From assembly GCF_024362485.1 (NCBI RefSeq), contig NZ_CP101456.1, positions 2,790,001 to 2,854,000 of the forward strand: a DNA stretch of 64,000 bases, read 5' to 3'. Positions 32,685-41,447 of this stretch are shown piece after piece. The position numbers and the translations under genes are program-made. The number at the start of each line of letters is the position of its first letter. The stretch's first letter is position 1. This DNA comes from Natronobeatus ordinarius (GTDB lineage: Archaea; Halobacteriota; Halobacteria; Halobacteriales; Natrialbaceae). The notes under the pieces were generated by a model. The model did not search any database. It worked only from the letters and a program-made list of their open reading frames with translations, and was not told the DNA's origin.

Positions 32685-35522
32685 TCAGTACCGGTCGAAG
32701 TACCGATCCTGCACCTTCACGAAGATCGCCATCAGCAGGGCGAACGCGACCGCGGCGACGCCGATCTGGGCCCAGTGGACGACCTCGAGCGGTTCGACGT
32801 CGAACAGCAGCTGGCCCGTCGGCGTGTAGAGCACGAGCAGCTGGAGCGTGACCGCGACGGCGACGGCGGTCACGAGCCACGGATTCGAGAAGAGACCGAG
32901 GCCGTATCGGAACCGGATCGCCTGAATACGGACGATCTCGAAGACGACGAATCCCGTGAACACCATCGTCTGGGCGAGCTCCCGGCTCGGCTCGTAGGCG
33001 GGTTCCCAGCCGAGTACCGCGCCCGTGACGTCGTACCCCGGGAGCACCTCGCCGTAGAAGTTGAGGGTGAACAGCGGGAGCAGGCAAATCGTCATGAAGA
33101 TCGCGATGCCGACGATGGAGGCCACGATCCGTTTCGTGATCACGCCCTCCCCGGGTGGTCGTGGATCGCGGTCCATGACGTCCTCGGCTGCGGGATCGAC
33201 GCCCATCGTGAGCGCGGGGATGCCGTCGGTGACGACGTTGATCCAGAGGATCTGAATCGGCGTGATGACGAGCCCGAGGCCGGCCATCGTCCCCGTGAAG
33301 ATCATCGTCACCTCGCCACCGTTCCCCGACAGGAGGTAGTTGACGAACTTGCGGACGTTGTCGAAGATCCGCCGGCCGCCGTGAACCGCGTCGCGGATCG
33401 TGGCGAAGTTGTCGTCGAGTAAGACGATGTCCGAGGCCTGTTCGGTGACGTCGGTCCCGCGAATCCCCATCGCGACGCCGACGTCGGCGTTCTTTACGGC
33501 GGGCGCGTCGTTCACCCCGTCGCCGGTCATCGCCACCGTGTGTCCTTTCGCCTGGAGCATCTGGAGGATCCGCGTCTTGTGTTCGGGCGAGGTGCGGGCG
33601 AAGACGTCCACCTCCTCGACGACGTCGGCGAGCTCCTCGTCGCTCATCTCCTCGAGTTCGGGTCCCGTCACCACCCGCGGCGAGTCGATGCCGACCTCGC
33701 GGCCGATCGCCCGGGCGGTGACGGCGTTGTCGCCGGTGATCATGACGACGTCGATGCCGGCGCGGTGGCAGGCCTCGATCGCCCCTGGAACCTCGGGACG
33801 GGGCGGGTCGAGCATCCCCTGAAGGCCGATGAACACCATCTCTTCTTCGAGCTCCTCGGTCGCTTCGTCGGGCGCGTCGGGCCGGTAGGCGAAGCCCATC
33901 ACCCGGAGGGCGTTCTCGGCGAACGACTCGTTCTGGGCGTAGATCTCCTCGCGGCGTTCGTCGGTCAGCTCGCTGATCTCGCCGTCGACGAGCTCCCGGT
34001 CACAGCGCTCGACGACGACCTCGGGCGCGCCTTTCATGTACGCGACCCGGTCGCCGTCGGGCGTCTCGTGGAGCGTCGTCATCCGCTTTCGGTCGGAGGT
34101 AAAGTCGACCTCGCCGATCCGGGGGTACGCCTCGTCGAGTTCCTCGTGGTCGAAGCCACCTTTCTGCGCGGCGACGAACAGCGCGATCTCGGTGGGGTCG
34201 CCGAGGTAGGTCCGCTCGGCCTCGCCGCTTTCATCCTCGTCGTCTCGTTCACGCGTCCCGATGTCGACGTTGTTACACAGCATCCCACAGCGCAGCAGTT
34301 CGGCCACGCGATCGTCGTCGACCGGCTCGCCGTCGGCGAGGAACTCGCCGTCGGTTTCGTAGCCGGTGCCGGTCACCTCGTAGCTCTCGCGGTTGGCGAA
34401 CACGCGCGTGACGGTCATCTCCTCTTCGGTGAGCGTCCCGGTCTTGTCGGTGCAGATGACGTCAACCGAGCCCAGCGCCTCGACGATCGGCAGCCGGCGT
34501 ACCAGCGCGTTCTTCTCGGCCATCCGCCGCGCGCCGAGCGCGAGCGAGAGCGTGACGACCGCGGGCAGGCCCTCGGGAACGGCGGAGACGGCGATGCCGA
34601 CCGCCGTCAGAAAGACCTGCAGCGCCGGCGTGTCGCCGACGACGTACTCGGTGAGCGCGATCACCGAGACGATGCCGATCACACCCAGCGCGATGAGCTT
34701 GCCGAGGCGGTCCATCTCCGCCTGGAACGGGGTGTCACGCTCTTCGGCTTCCTCGAGCGCGGTCGCGATCTGGCCGATCTCGCTTTCGGGGCCGGTCTCA
34801 ACGACGATCGCGGTGCCGGAGCCGCGCTCGACGACCGTGTCCTTGTAGAGCATGTTCGTCCGCTCGGCCAGCGACGTCTCCGCGTCGACGACGCCGACGT
34901 CCTTCGAGACGCCGACACTCTCGCCCGTCAGGGCTGCCTCGTCGGTTCGCAGGTTCGACTCTTCGATGATCCGGGCGTCGGCGGGAACGATGTCACCCGA
35001 CTCGACGAAAATGACGTCGCCGGGAACGACCGTTCTGGCGTCGATCTCCGTCTTCTCGCCGTCGCGCCTGACGAGCGCGTAGGTCGTCGACATCTCTTTG
35101 AGCGCCTGAATGCTCTGCTCGGCGCGGTAGTCCTGGAGAAAGCCGAATACGGTGATGAACACGACCACGCCCGCGATGACGCCGGCGTCGATCGTGTGGC
35201 CGACGGCGGCCATCACCACCGCGGCCACGATCAGCACCCAGATGAGCGCGGGCTTGTACTGGTCGATGAAGATCGAAAGCGGCGAAATTCCCTCCTCGGC
35301 TTCGATCTCGTTCGGGCCGTCGCGCTCGAGGCGCGCGCGTGCGTCGTCCGTCTCGAGCCCGTCCGCCGAGGCGTCGAGTTCCTCGTAGACGTCCTCGACC
35401 TCTCTGGCGTGCCAGTTATCGGTCGTCGACGGCTCGGCGTCGGGCCGCGCGGACGCGTCTGTCCTCGACACAGGAGCTACGTCTCGCCCCTCGGTTGTAA
35501 ACTCCTGGTGAGAATTTATCAC
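32685..35522 (-). CDS. P2-type cation-transporting ATPase (Ca2+/monovalent cation)
   Basis: The 945-residue ion pump has the N-terminal actuator with TGES (199-202), the membrane motif VPEGLP (315-320), the phosphorylated Asp359 in DKTGTLT, nucleotide-binding KGAPE, hinge [10 protein letters not shown] and a C-terminal four-helix module. VPEGLP is found in Ca2+ and Na+/K+-type P2 pumps. The ion is not fixed by the sequence. The start is uncertain: GTG 35522 gives the longest product, but ATAAATTC at about 35511-35518 resembles a TATA box, which would favour GTG 35471; the conserved part begins near [16 protein letters not shown]. Confidence 0.9.
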   Translation of the reverse strand: MINSHQEFTTEGRDVAPVSRTDASARPDAEPSTTDNWHAREVEDVYEELDASADGLETDDARARLERDGPNEIEAEEGISPLSIFIDQYKPALIWVLIVAAVVMAAVGHTIDAGVIAGVVVFITVFGFLQDYRAEQSIQALKEMSTTYALVRRDGEKTEIDARTVVPGDVIFVESGDIVPADARIIEESNLRTDEAALTGESVGVSKDVGVVDAETSLAERTNMLYKDTVVERGSGTAIVVETGPESEIGQIATALEEAEERDTPFQAEMDRLGKLIALGVIGIVSVIALTEYVVGDTPALQVFLTAVGIAVSAVPEGLPAVVTLSLALGARRMAEKNALVRRLPIVEALGSVDVICTDKTGTLTEEEMTVTRVFANRESYEVTGTGYETDGEFLADGEPVDDDRVAELLRCGMLCNNVDIGTRERDDEDESGEAERTYLGDPTEIALFVAAQKGGFDHEELDEAYPRIGEVDFTSDRKRMTTLHETPDGDRVAYMKGAPEVVVERCDRELVDGEISELTDERREEIYAQNESFAENALRVMGFAYRPDAPDEATEELEEEMVFIGLQGMLDPPRPEVPGAIEACHRAGIDVVMITGDNAVTARAIGREVGIDSPRVVTGPELEEMSDEELADVVEEVDVFARTSPEHKTRILQMLQAKGHTVAMTGDGVNDAPAVKNADVGVAMGIRGTDVTEQASDIVLLDDNFATIRDAVHGGRRIFDNVRKFVNYLLSGNGGEVTMIFTGTMAGLGLVITPIQILWINVVTDGIPALTMGVDPAAEDVMDRDPRPPGEGVITKRIVASIVGIAIFMTICLLPLFTLNFYGEVLPGYDVTGAVLGWEPAYEPSRELAQTMVFTGFVVFEIVRIQAIRFRYGLGLFSNPWLVTAVAVAVTLQLLVLYTPTGQLLFDVEPLEVVHWAQIGVAAVAFALLMAIFVKVQDRYFDRY

Positions 35523-35671
35523 ATACTATCAACGATCGCGACGGTTCCCGAACACGCCTCGAGCCTCCCGTCCGCGGCGACGGGCGTCGATCGGCTCGAA
35601 CGGGGTCGTCTCCCAACCCGACCGGTTCGAAAGCCGAAAAGTCCTATGTCCAGGCCCCCGAAGCGGCCGCC

Positions 35672-37399
35672 ATGACGGGATCGACGGACCTCGAGGACCT
35701 CCGCGGTGCCGAGATGACCGACGCCGAGATCGACGCCTTCCTCACCGAGCAGGGGACGGGCGTGCTCTCGCTCGCCGACGGTGGCCACGCCTACGCCGTT
35801 CCGATTTCGTTCGGCTACGAGACCGGCCGTGCCGTCTTCTCGTTCTGGCAGTTCGGCGCCGACAGTCGAAAGCTCGCCTTCGCCGAGGCGACGGAGACGG
35901 CCTGTCTCGCCGTCTACGACGTCGAGTCTCGGTCGCGGTGGCGAAGCGTCCTCGCGTTCGGCGAACTCGAGGAACTCCCCACCGACCGGTGGACGGACCT
36001 CGGCGAACTGCTCGAGGCGAACGCGTGGTCCCCCGACGTGACGCCGATCGGCGCCCGGCAGCTGTCGATCGTCGGCTACGAACTCGAGATCGAAGCCGCG
36101 AGCGGTCTCCGGGGAAGCGACGACGATTCCCCCACGACGTGGGAACGACCCCAAAGGGAATTAACCTGCGACCGCCAACGATCTCACATGAAAGTCACCG
36201 AGGTCATCGACGAGGGGTTCGAGACGGTCGACGACGCCACGCCGGTCTCGAAGCTCCGCAGCGCGTTCGAGGACACCGACCGAAAAGCGCTGCTGATCAC
36301 GAGCGATGGCGAGTTCGACGGGATCGTCACCCGACGTGACGTCCTCTCCTCGCACCAGCCGTCTCAGCGGAAGGCGAAGTCGCTCGTCCGTCCCGTTCCG
36401 ACGATCGACCGCCACGAGGACCTCCGCGAGGCCGCCCGGCTCATGGTCGGCGGTGACACCCGCATCCTCCCCGTCCTCGAGGGCGACGACCTGACCGGCG
36501 TCGTCAGGGCCGACGACCTCCTCGAGCACGTCCAGTCGTACCTGTCGGTGCTCTCGGCGGCGGACGTCGCCAGCACGGACGTCGTCTCGGTCGACCCCGA
36601 GACCAGCCTCGGGAAGGCGCTCGCGACGTTCCGCACCGAACGCATCGAGCACCTTCCCGTCGTCGCCGCCGAGGACGGCGAGAACGTCGTCGGCATCGTC
36701 AGCCTCTACGACGTCCTCGAGTTCGTCACCCGAGAGCTCCAGCGCTCCCAGGGTGGCGACCCCAGCGAGGACATGGACGCGAGCACGGGCGGCCACCACG
36801 GCGGCCTCGGCGCCCGGGAGGGCGAGAGCGAGGCCATGCTCGAGCTCCCGGTCCGAAACGTGATGGTCGACGCGGTCGGGACGACGACCGCCGACGCCGA
36901 CCTCAACGACGTGCTCGAGGGGATGTTCGAGTTCGGGGCCTCCTCGGCGGTCGTCGTCGACGACGACGGCGCGCTCGAAGGGATCGTCACCAAGACCGAC
37001 CTGCTCGAGTCGCTCACCTGGACCGACGAAGGGCACCTCCCCGTCCAGGTGTTCGGCGTCGACCTGATGGAGGAGCTGACCCGCGAGGAGATCGCCCAGC
37101 GCATCGAGAACGCCGCCCGGAAGTACCGCGACATGCGGGTTCTCGAGGCGAAGGTCCACTTCCACGAACACGACGAGACCCTGCGCGGGATGGCGCTGGT
37201 GCTCGCCCGGATTCGGCTCTACACGGACAAGGGGCTGTTCGTCGCCTCCGGCGAGGGCTACGGCGACCGCCACGCGTTCTCGCTCGCGCTGAACGCGGTC
37301 GAACGCCAGGTCCTCGAGGGCAAGACCTACGGTCAGAGCAAGAAGACGGCCGACGGCGAGGAACTCGCGAAGATCTACGGCTGGTGGCTGAGCGAGTGA
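35672..37399 (+). CDS. PPOX-like domain fused to CBS-domain protein with HPF-like C-terminus
   Basis: One uninterrupted 575-codon frame. Residues 1-150 are a pyridoxamine 5'-phosphate-oxidase-like split-barrel (flavin-binding; AYAVPISFGYETGRAVFSFW, SVLAFGELEEL). Residues about 173-480 hold four CBS motifs (two adenosyl-binding Bateman modules). The last 90 residues (RVLEAKVHFHEHDE...LNAVERQVLEGKTYGQ) look like the hibernation-factor/S30AE-type domain seen in haloarchaeal CBS proteins. The linker (about 150-172) is poor in conserved sequence and contains a TATA-like AATTAACC 22-29 nt before an internal ATG at 36188. I think these are two genes, usually separate in relatives, now in one frame; whether the long product exists is open. 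Confidence 0.72.
   Translation: MTGSTDLEDLRGAEMTDAEIDAFLTEQGTGVLSLADGGHAYAVPISFGYETGRAVFSFWQFGADSRKLAFAEATETACLAVYDVESRSRWRSVLAFGELEELPTDRWTDLGELLEANAWSPDVTPIGARQLSIVGYELEIEAASGLRGSDDDSPTTWERPQRELTCDRQRSHMKVTEVIDEGFETVDDATPVSKLRSAFEDTDRKALLITSDGEFDGIVTRRDVLSSHQPSQRKAKSLVRPVPTIDRHEDLREAARLMVGGDTRILPVLEGDDLTGVVRADDLLEHVQSYLSVLSAADVASTDVVSVDPETSLGKALATFRTERIEHLPVVAAEDGENVVGIVSLYDVLEFVTRELQRSQGGDPSEDMDASTGGHHGGLGAREGESEAMLELPVRNVMVDAVGTTTADADLNDVLEGMFEFGASSAVVVDDDGALEGIVTKTDLLESLTWTDEGHLPVQVFGVDLMEELTREEIAQRIENAARKYRDMRVLEAKVHFHEHDETLRGMALVLARIRLYTDKGLFVASGEGYGDRHAFSLALNAVERQVLEGKTYGQSKKTADGEELAKIYGWWLSE
36159..36190 (+). promoter_or_regulatory. Apparent internal leaderless promoter and alternative start of the CBS gene
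   Basis: AATTAACC (36159-36166) precedes ATG 36188, giving a separate 403-residue CBS/HPF-like protein MKVTEVIDEGFETVDD. This suggests that the CBS part can be made on its own even though no stop separates it from the PPOX part. Confidence 0.55.
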
Positions 37400-37527
37400 T
37401 CGCGTCCGGGACGTGACGCGTCGTCCGCACACCCCGCGTGGCGACGGACGATCCGGATCCCGGTTCGATCCGCCTTCGTCATGATCACCGGCATCTATTA
37501 TCCGGTAGCTCCTCAGCGGGGACAGCT

Positions 37528-38019
37528 ATGGACATCCGTCCGCTCCCTGCCGAGGAGCGCGCCGTTCGCCGCTACGTCGAAGCGCTCTGGCTCCCCTACC
37601 ACCGCGAACTCGAGGCGGTCGTCGACCGCCACTCGCTCGCCGAGGACGTCGACCTCGTCGCACTGGAGGTCGAGTTCCGGCTCGACCAGCTCGACTCGGA
37701 GCGTCACGAGATCTGGATTGCGATCGACGGCGACGGCGAATTCGCCGGCTTCGTCACGATCGAGGTCGACGAATCGCCGCCCGTCTTCGACGGCCCCGAC
37801 GAACTGCTCGTCGGTGACGTCTACGTTCGCGAGCCGTACCGCGCCACCGGTCTCGCCCGCGAGCTGATCGATCGGGCCGGGGACCGGGCACGCGAACTGG
37901 GGTGTGCGGCGCTCACCCTCGAGGTCGACGCCGACAACGACCGTGCCTTCGGCTTCTACGACAAACTCGGCTTCGAGCCGTCCCGTCACCGGCTGGTGGC
38001 CCCCCTGGACGACCCGTGA
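37528..38019 (+). CDS. GNAT family N-acetyltransferase
   Basis: The 163-residue GNAT protein has strand EIWIAIDGDGEFAGFVTIEV, the motif VGDVYVREPYRATGLARELIDRAGDRARELG for acetyl-CoA binding and DADNDRAFGFYDKLGFEPS at the end. Its substrate is unknown. ATG 37528 gives the standard length. Confidence 0.88.
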   Translation: MDIRPLPAEERAVRRYVEALWLPYHRELEAVVDRHSLAEDVDLVALEVEFRLDQLDSERHEIWIAIDGDGEFAGFVTIEVDESPPVFDGPDELLVGDVYVREPYRATGLARELIDRAGDRARELGCAALTLEVDADNDRAFGFYDKLGFEPSRHRLVAPLDDP

Positions 38020-38100
38020 TCACGTCCGGGTCCGGATCGACGCGAGCGCGGCGAGCCGGTGACGAAGGAGCTAAGGGGCCGACGCCGACACTGTGGAGCC

Positions 38101-39147
38101 ATGGAGACGTCCCACCGCGTCATCGTCGGCGACTCGAGGGAGCTTGAGGCGGTCGCCGACGACTCGGTCGAACTCGTCGTCACGTCGCCGCCGTACCCGA
38201 TGATCGACCTGTGGGACAACCTCTTCGTCGAGCTCGATCCCGCCGTCGGCGACGCGCTCGAGGCCGGCGACGGACGGACGGCGTTCGAGGCGATGCACGC
38301 CCAGCTCGATCGCGTCTGGGACGAGGTCGCCCGGGTCCTCGTCGATGGCGGCATCGCCTGTATCAACGTGGGCGACGCGACACGGAGCGTCGGCGGGAGC
38401 TTCCGCGTCTACCCGAACCACGCCCGGATCGTCGACGCGTTCGAGCGCCGGGGCTTCGACCCGCTGCCGGACGTCCTCTGGCGCAAACCCGCCAACAGCG
38501 CCGCGAAGTTCATGGGCAGCGGGATGATCCCGCCGAACGCCTACGTCACTTTAGAGCACGAGTACATCCTCGTCTTTCGCAACGGCGGGACGTCTCGGCA
38601 GTTCGAGGCCGGCGCGGACTGCCGGTACGAGGCGGCGTACTTCTGGGAGGAGCGCAACCGCTGGTTCACGGACGTCTGGACCGACGTGCAGGGCGAACTC
38701 CAGGCGCTCGAGGGAGACGATCTCCGGGAACGCTCGGCGGCGTACCCGCTCGAGATTCCCTACCGGCTCACCTGCATGTACTCAGTGTACGGCGACACCG
38801 TGCTCGACCCGTTCTGGGGGACCGGGACGACCACGCTCGCGGCGATGTGCGCCGGCCGGAACTCGGTGGGCTGTGAACTCACCGAGGAGTTCGTTTCGGT
38901 GTTCGACGACCGCGTCGCGGAACTCGAGGCGCTCTCGAACCGGATCGCCGACACGAGACTCACGGATCATCGGGAATTCGTGGCTCGACGCCGAGAGCGC
39001 GGGAAGGAGCTCCGCTATACGGCCGAACACTACGACGTCCCCGTCGTGACGAAGATGGAGCGCCAGCTTCGGCTCTACGCCGTCGACGCCGTCTCCCCCC
39101 TCGAAACTGGGGACGGCTACCGACTCGAGCACGTGCCCGTCAAATAG
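38101..39147 (+). CDS. Orphan beta-class DNA methyltransferase (N4-cytosine or N6-adenine)
   Basis: The 348-residue enzyme has the catalytic TSPPY (28-32) before the SAM-binding DPFWGTGTT (236-244), the order of beta-class amino-methyltransferases. SPPY motifs are common in N4-cytosine enzymes. No restriction endonuclease is nearby, so it looks like a solitary methylase. Halobacteria carry a widely conserved orphan methylase for CTAG (Zim); this could be it, but I cannot prove the site. It is transcribed alone, 81 nt after an acetyltransferase. Confidence 0.87.
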   Translation: METSHRVIVGDSRELEAVADDSVELVVTSPPYPMIDLWDNLFVELDPAVGDALEAGDGRTAFEAMHAQLDRVWDEVARVLVDGGIACINVGDATRSVGGSFRVYPNHARIVDAFERRGFDPLPDVLWRKPANSAAKFMGSGMIPPNAYVTLEHEYILVFRNGGTSRQFEAGADCRYEAAYFWEERNRWFTDVWTDVQGELQALEGDDLRERSAAYPLEIPYRLTCMYSVYGDTVLDPFWGTGTTTLAAMCAGRNSVGCELTEEFVSVFDDRVAELEALSNRIADTRLTDHREFVARRRERGKELRYTAEHYDVPVVTKMERQLRLYAVDAVSPLETGDGYRLEHVPVK

Positions 39148-39245
39148 CCGCTCTTGAGGGTCGGCAGTCGAACGACCGTGAGTGTAGCACACGCAAGCCC
39201 AACGGCCACACAGGCGTACGTCCTATGCTCGAGTGGTTTTAGCAC

Positions 39246-40181
39246 ATGGGATCGAGATCGAACGATCGCACCGACGACGAACGTGTCGATTCCGGCCGAG
39301 TGGAACGTCGTGACGACCCGTTCGGCGAGGGATCGACAACCTCGCAACAACTTGTTACCGACGGCGGCGAGGACGACGAAGGTGGCAACGAGAACGAATC
39401 GGAGGAAGCAGCGAGTGACGAAACGGAAGCAGAAGAAGATGAAGCTGAGGCCGAGGAAGCAGAAGAAGATGAAGCTGAGGCCGAGGAAGCAGAAGAAGAT
39501 GAAGCTGAGGCCGAGGAAGCAGAAGAAGATGAAGCTGAGGCCGAGGAAGCAGAAAAAGAAGAAGAAGCGGTCGAAACTGAAGGCGAAGAGGCCGAGGAAG
39601 CAGACGAAAGTGAGGAGGAGATCGAAGCTGAAGGTGAAGAAGCGGAAGCCGAAGAATCCGAACTTGTCCACCTCGACCTCGAGGGGCTGTTTCTCAACGT
39701 TCTGGGGCTTGAGGTTGACCTGAACGAGGTCGTCCTAGACGTGTCGGCGCGTCCGGGATCGAATCGGCTCCTCGGCAACCTGCTGTCGGCGGTGTCCGGC
39801 CTGCTCGACAGCGGGCCCGGGTCGCTTCTGAGTAGTCTCGGGAGCGGCATCAGCGGCACCCTCAATCGCGTCCTGGGGAGCGTCAAGACGGCGCTGACGA
39901 CCGTCGTGCCGTTCGTCGGCGGCGGTGCAGACGCCGAGGATGACGCGGACGCAGACGCCGACGACGACAGTGGGGGGTACCTCCCCTCGATCGGCGGCTG
40001 GATCCGCAGCGGGGTGACGCGCCTGCTCGCGGCCCTCCCGCTCGAGCAGGTGATCGCGCAGATCGTGCGAACGACGCTCGAGGTGTTACTCGAGCGAACC
40101 GAGAAGGAGCCGGAGGACGTCCCGGGCGTGGACGAGGCCCTGCCCGAGGAAGCCGGCGCGCAAGCGGAGGCCCAGTCATGA
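39246..40181 (+). CDS. Acidic tandem-repeat protein with conserved hydrophobic domain, gene 1 of acidic operon
   Basis: The 311-residue protein starts with a polar region, then Glu/Ala repeats including EDEAEAEEAE four times (about residues 62-101), then the stretch VHLDLEGLFLNVLGLEVDLN and LDVSARPGSNRLLGNLLSAV (about 139-190). The last is a domain I have seen in uncharacterised bacterial and haloarchaeal proteins (leucine-rich, LGLxVDLxxVxLDVxAxPGxxxLLGNLL). A second hydrophobic part (RSGVTRLLAALPLEQVIAQIV) follows. No signal peptide is visible. The stop overlaps gene 2 (ATGA at 40178). Function unknown. Confidence 0.75.
   Translation: MGSRSNDRTDDERVDSGRVERRDDPFGEGSTTSQQLVTDGGEDDEGGNENESEEAASDETEAEEDEAEAEEAEEDEAEAEEAEEDEAEAEEAEEDEAEAEEAEKEEEAVETEGEEAEEADESEEEIEAEGEEAEAEESELVHLDLEGLFLNVLGLEVDLNEVVLDVSARPGSNRLLGNLLSAVSGLLDSGPGSLLSSLGSGISGTLNRVLGSVKTALTTVVPFVGGGADAEDDADADADDDSGGYLPSIGGWIRSGVTRLLAALPLEQVIAQIVRTTLEVLLERTEKEPEDVPGVDEALPEEAGAQAEAQS
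39431..39550. repeat. Four perfect tandem 30-bp repeats inside the acidic gene
   Basis: The units start at 39431, 39461, 39491 and 39521 and read AGAAGAAGATGAAGCTGAGG CCGAGGAAGC. They are identical at DNA level, not just protein level, so they are recent or kept identical by recombination. They are contiguous and in frame, so not a CRISPR array. Confidence 0.9.
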
Positions 40182-40645
40182 GCGAGGAGTCGCTCGTCCA
40201 GCGGATCGACTACGAGGAGATCGCCGACAACGTCGACGTCGACGAGCTACTCGAGGGCACCCAGTGGGAAGGCAAGTTCGAGGACGACGGCCACCTCGGG
40301 GCGACGATCGGCGGCATCGTCGGCGAGGTCGTCGGTCGGGCGATCGGCGAGGCAATCGGGCAGACGGTCGGCGATCTGCTGATCGAGGAGCTCTTCGGCG
40401 ACGAAGCCGACGAGGAGGAAGCGGAGGAAGAAGCGGAGGAGGACGCCGAAGACGAGGCCGACGCGGAGGAGGCCGAAACGGACGAGGACGAAGGCGACGA
40501 AGCCGACGAGGAGGAAGCCGAGGACGCGGCGGCCGAGGAAACCGACGACGGCGACTCGAGCGAGGAGGAGGAGACTGAATCGAGCGACGGGGGGAACGGC
40601 GAGAGCGAAGAGACGGCCGACGACGAAGCCGACGGTTCGGGGTGA
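40178..40645 (+). CDS. Acidic glycine-zipper protein, gene 2 of acidic operon
   Basis: The 155-residue protein has an N-terminal ordered part, a glycine-zipper helix (GATIGGIVGEVVGRAIGEAI then GQTVGDLLIEELF, about residues 42-74), and a C-terminal half that is almost wholly Asp, Glu and Ala. Glycine zippers pack helices against each other or into membranes. The ATG lies in the stop of gene 1 (ATGA overlap). No homologue is recognised. Confidence 0.72.
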   Translation: MSEESLVQRIDYEEIADNVDVDELLEGTQWEGKFEDDGHLGATIGGIVGEVVGRAIGEAIGQTVGDLLIEELFGDEADEEEAEEEAEEDAEDEADAEEAETDEDEGDEADEEEAEDAAAEETDDGDSSEEEETESSDGGNGESEETADDEADGSG

Positions 40646-40649
40646 CACG

Positions 40650-40703
40650 ATGGTCGGACTCCCGAACGCCGATCGGCTCGACGGCTCGAGGTGGGGCGCG
40701 TGA
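40650..40703 (+). CDS. Possible 17-aa mini-ORF between genes 2 and 3
   Basis: ATG 40650 opens MVGLPNADRLDGSRWGA and stops with TGA at 40701-40703, which overlaps GTG 40700 as GTGA. It starts 5 nt after the gene 2 stop. The exact junction suggests translational relay into gene 3 rather than a functional peptide. Confidence 0.3.
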   Translation: MVGLPNADRLDGSRWGA

Positions 40704-41434
40704 GCGACGACGCCGGTCTGTCCGGGACCGTCGTCGAGGCGGTGAACGACCAGCTCGACGTCGAGGAGTTGCTCGGAGACGGCAGTCTCGAGGACCAGCT
40801 CGACGCGCAGGCGATCGGGGCGGCCGTCGGTCGCGAGTTCGGCGCCTCCGTCGGCCGACAGCTGGGAGAGACGATCGGTCGGGAAGTCCACGAGACCGTC
40901 TCAGAGGGGATCGAACGGGGGAAGGACCTTCGCGAGATCGGCGACGACGTGAAGACGGCGACGGCCGGCGCGGTGGTGACCGGACTCGCCGACCTCGACG
41001 GTCGCGATTCGCTCGTCTCCCTGCTCCGGTCGGTCGGGGACGAGGGCGGAGTCGGCGACCGGCTGGCCGACGCGATTCCGTCCGAACCGCTCGAGGACGA
41101 GGAGGGCGCGGAGGTGTCCGAAGGCGAGGACGAGGACGAGGATGCGGTGGAAGCCGAGGAAGACGAGGCTGCACCCGAGGAGGACGAGGAACCGGAAGCC
41201 GAAGCCGACGAAGAACCGGACGTCGAGGCGGTCGACGCCGGGAACGGAGCCGGTGACGTGGAAGTCGAAGAACTCGAGGAACTCCGCCGGGAGACACTCG
41301 AGGACTTCCTCGAACTGATGTCCTACCGCGACCTGCAGTCGGTGGCCAAGGACGTGGGCGTGAAGGCGAATCTCAGCCGCGAGGAGATGACCGATCGAAT
41401 CGTCGAGCAGGTGTCGACGGGCGAGGCGACGTGA
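40700..41434 (+). CDS. Glycine-zipper and SAP-like motif protein, gene 3 of acidic operon
   Basis: The 244-residue protein begins VSDDAGLSGTVVEAVNDQLD, then a second glycine-spaced helix (AIGAAVGREFGASVGRQLGE, about residues 35-55), a middle acidic region, and a C-terminal SAP-like helix-extension-helix (LEDFLELMSYRDLQSVAKDV then NLSREEMTDRIVEQ). SAP motifs bind nucleic acid; the match here is by shape. GTG 40700 is favoured because it overlaps the mini-ORF stop; GTG 40691 is an alternative. Confidence 0.7.
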   Translation: MSDDAGLSGTVVEAVNDQLDVEELLGDGSLEDQLDAQAIGAAVGREFGASVGRQLGETIGREVHETVSEGIERGKDLREIGDDVKTATAGAVVTGLADLDGRDSLVSLLRSVGDEGGVGDRLADAIPSEPLEDEEGAEVSEGEDEDEDAVEAEEDEAAPEEDEEPEAEADEEPDVEAVDAGNGAGDVEVEELEELRRETLEDFLELMSYRDLQSVAKDVGVKANLSREEMTDRIVEQVSTGEAT

Positions 41435-41447
41435 GCTCGAGGTGACC

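Noticed and set aside
34393-34848. Plus-strand ORFs opposite the P-type ATPase
   Set aside because: They oppose conserved ATPase motifs such as DKTGTLT and VPEGLP and are shadows.
39431-39550. Possible CRISPR array
   Set aside because: The 30-bp repeats are contiguous with no spacers and stay in frame within a coding sequence.
39117-39671. Phe-rich minus-strand ORF with repeated FFCFLGLSFI peptides
   Set aside because: It is the reverse complement of the Glu-rich 30-bp repeats of the acidic gene.
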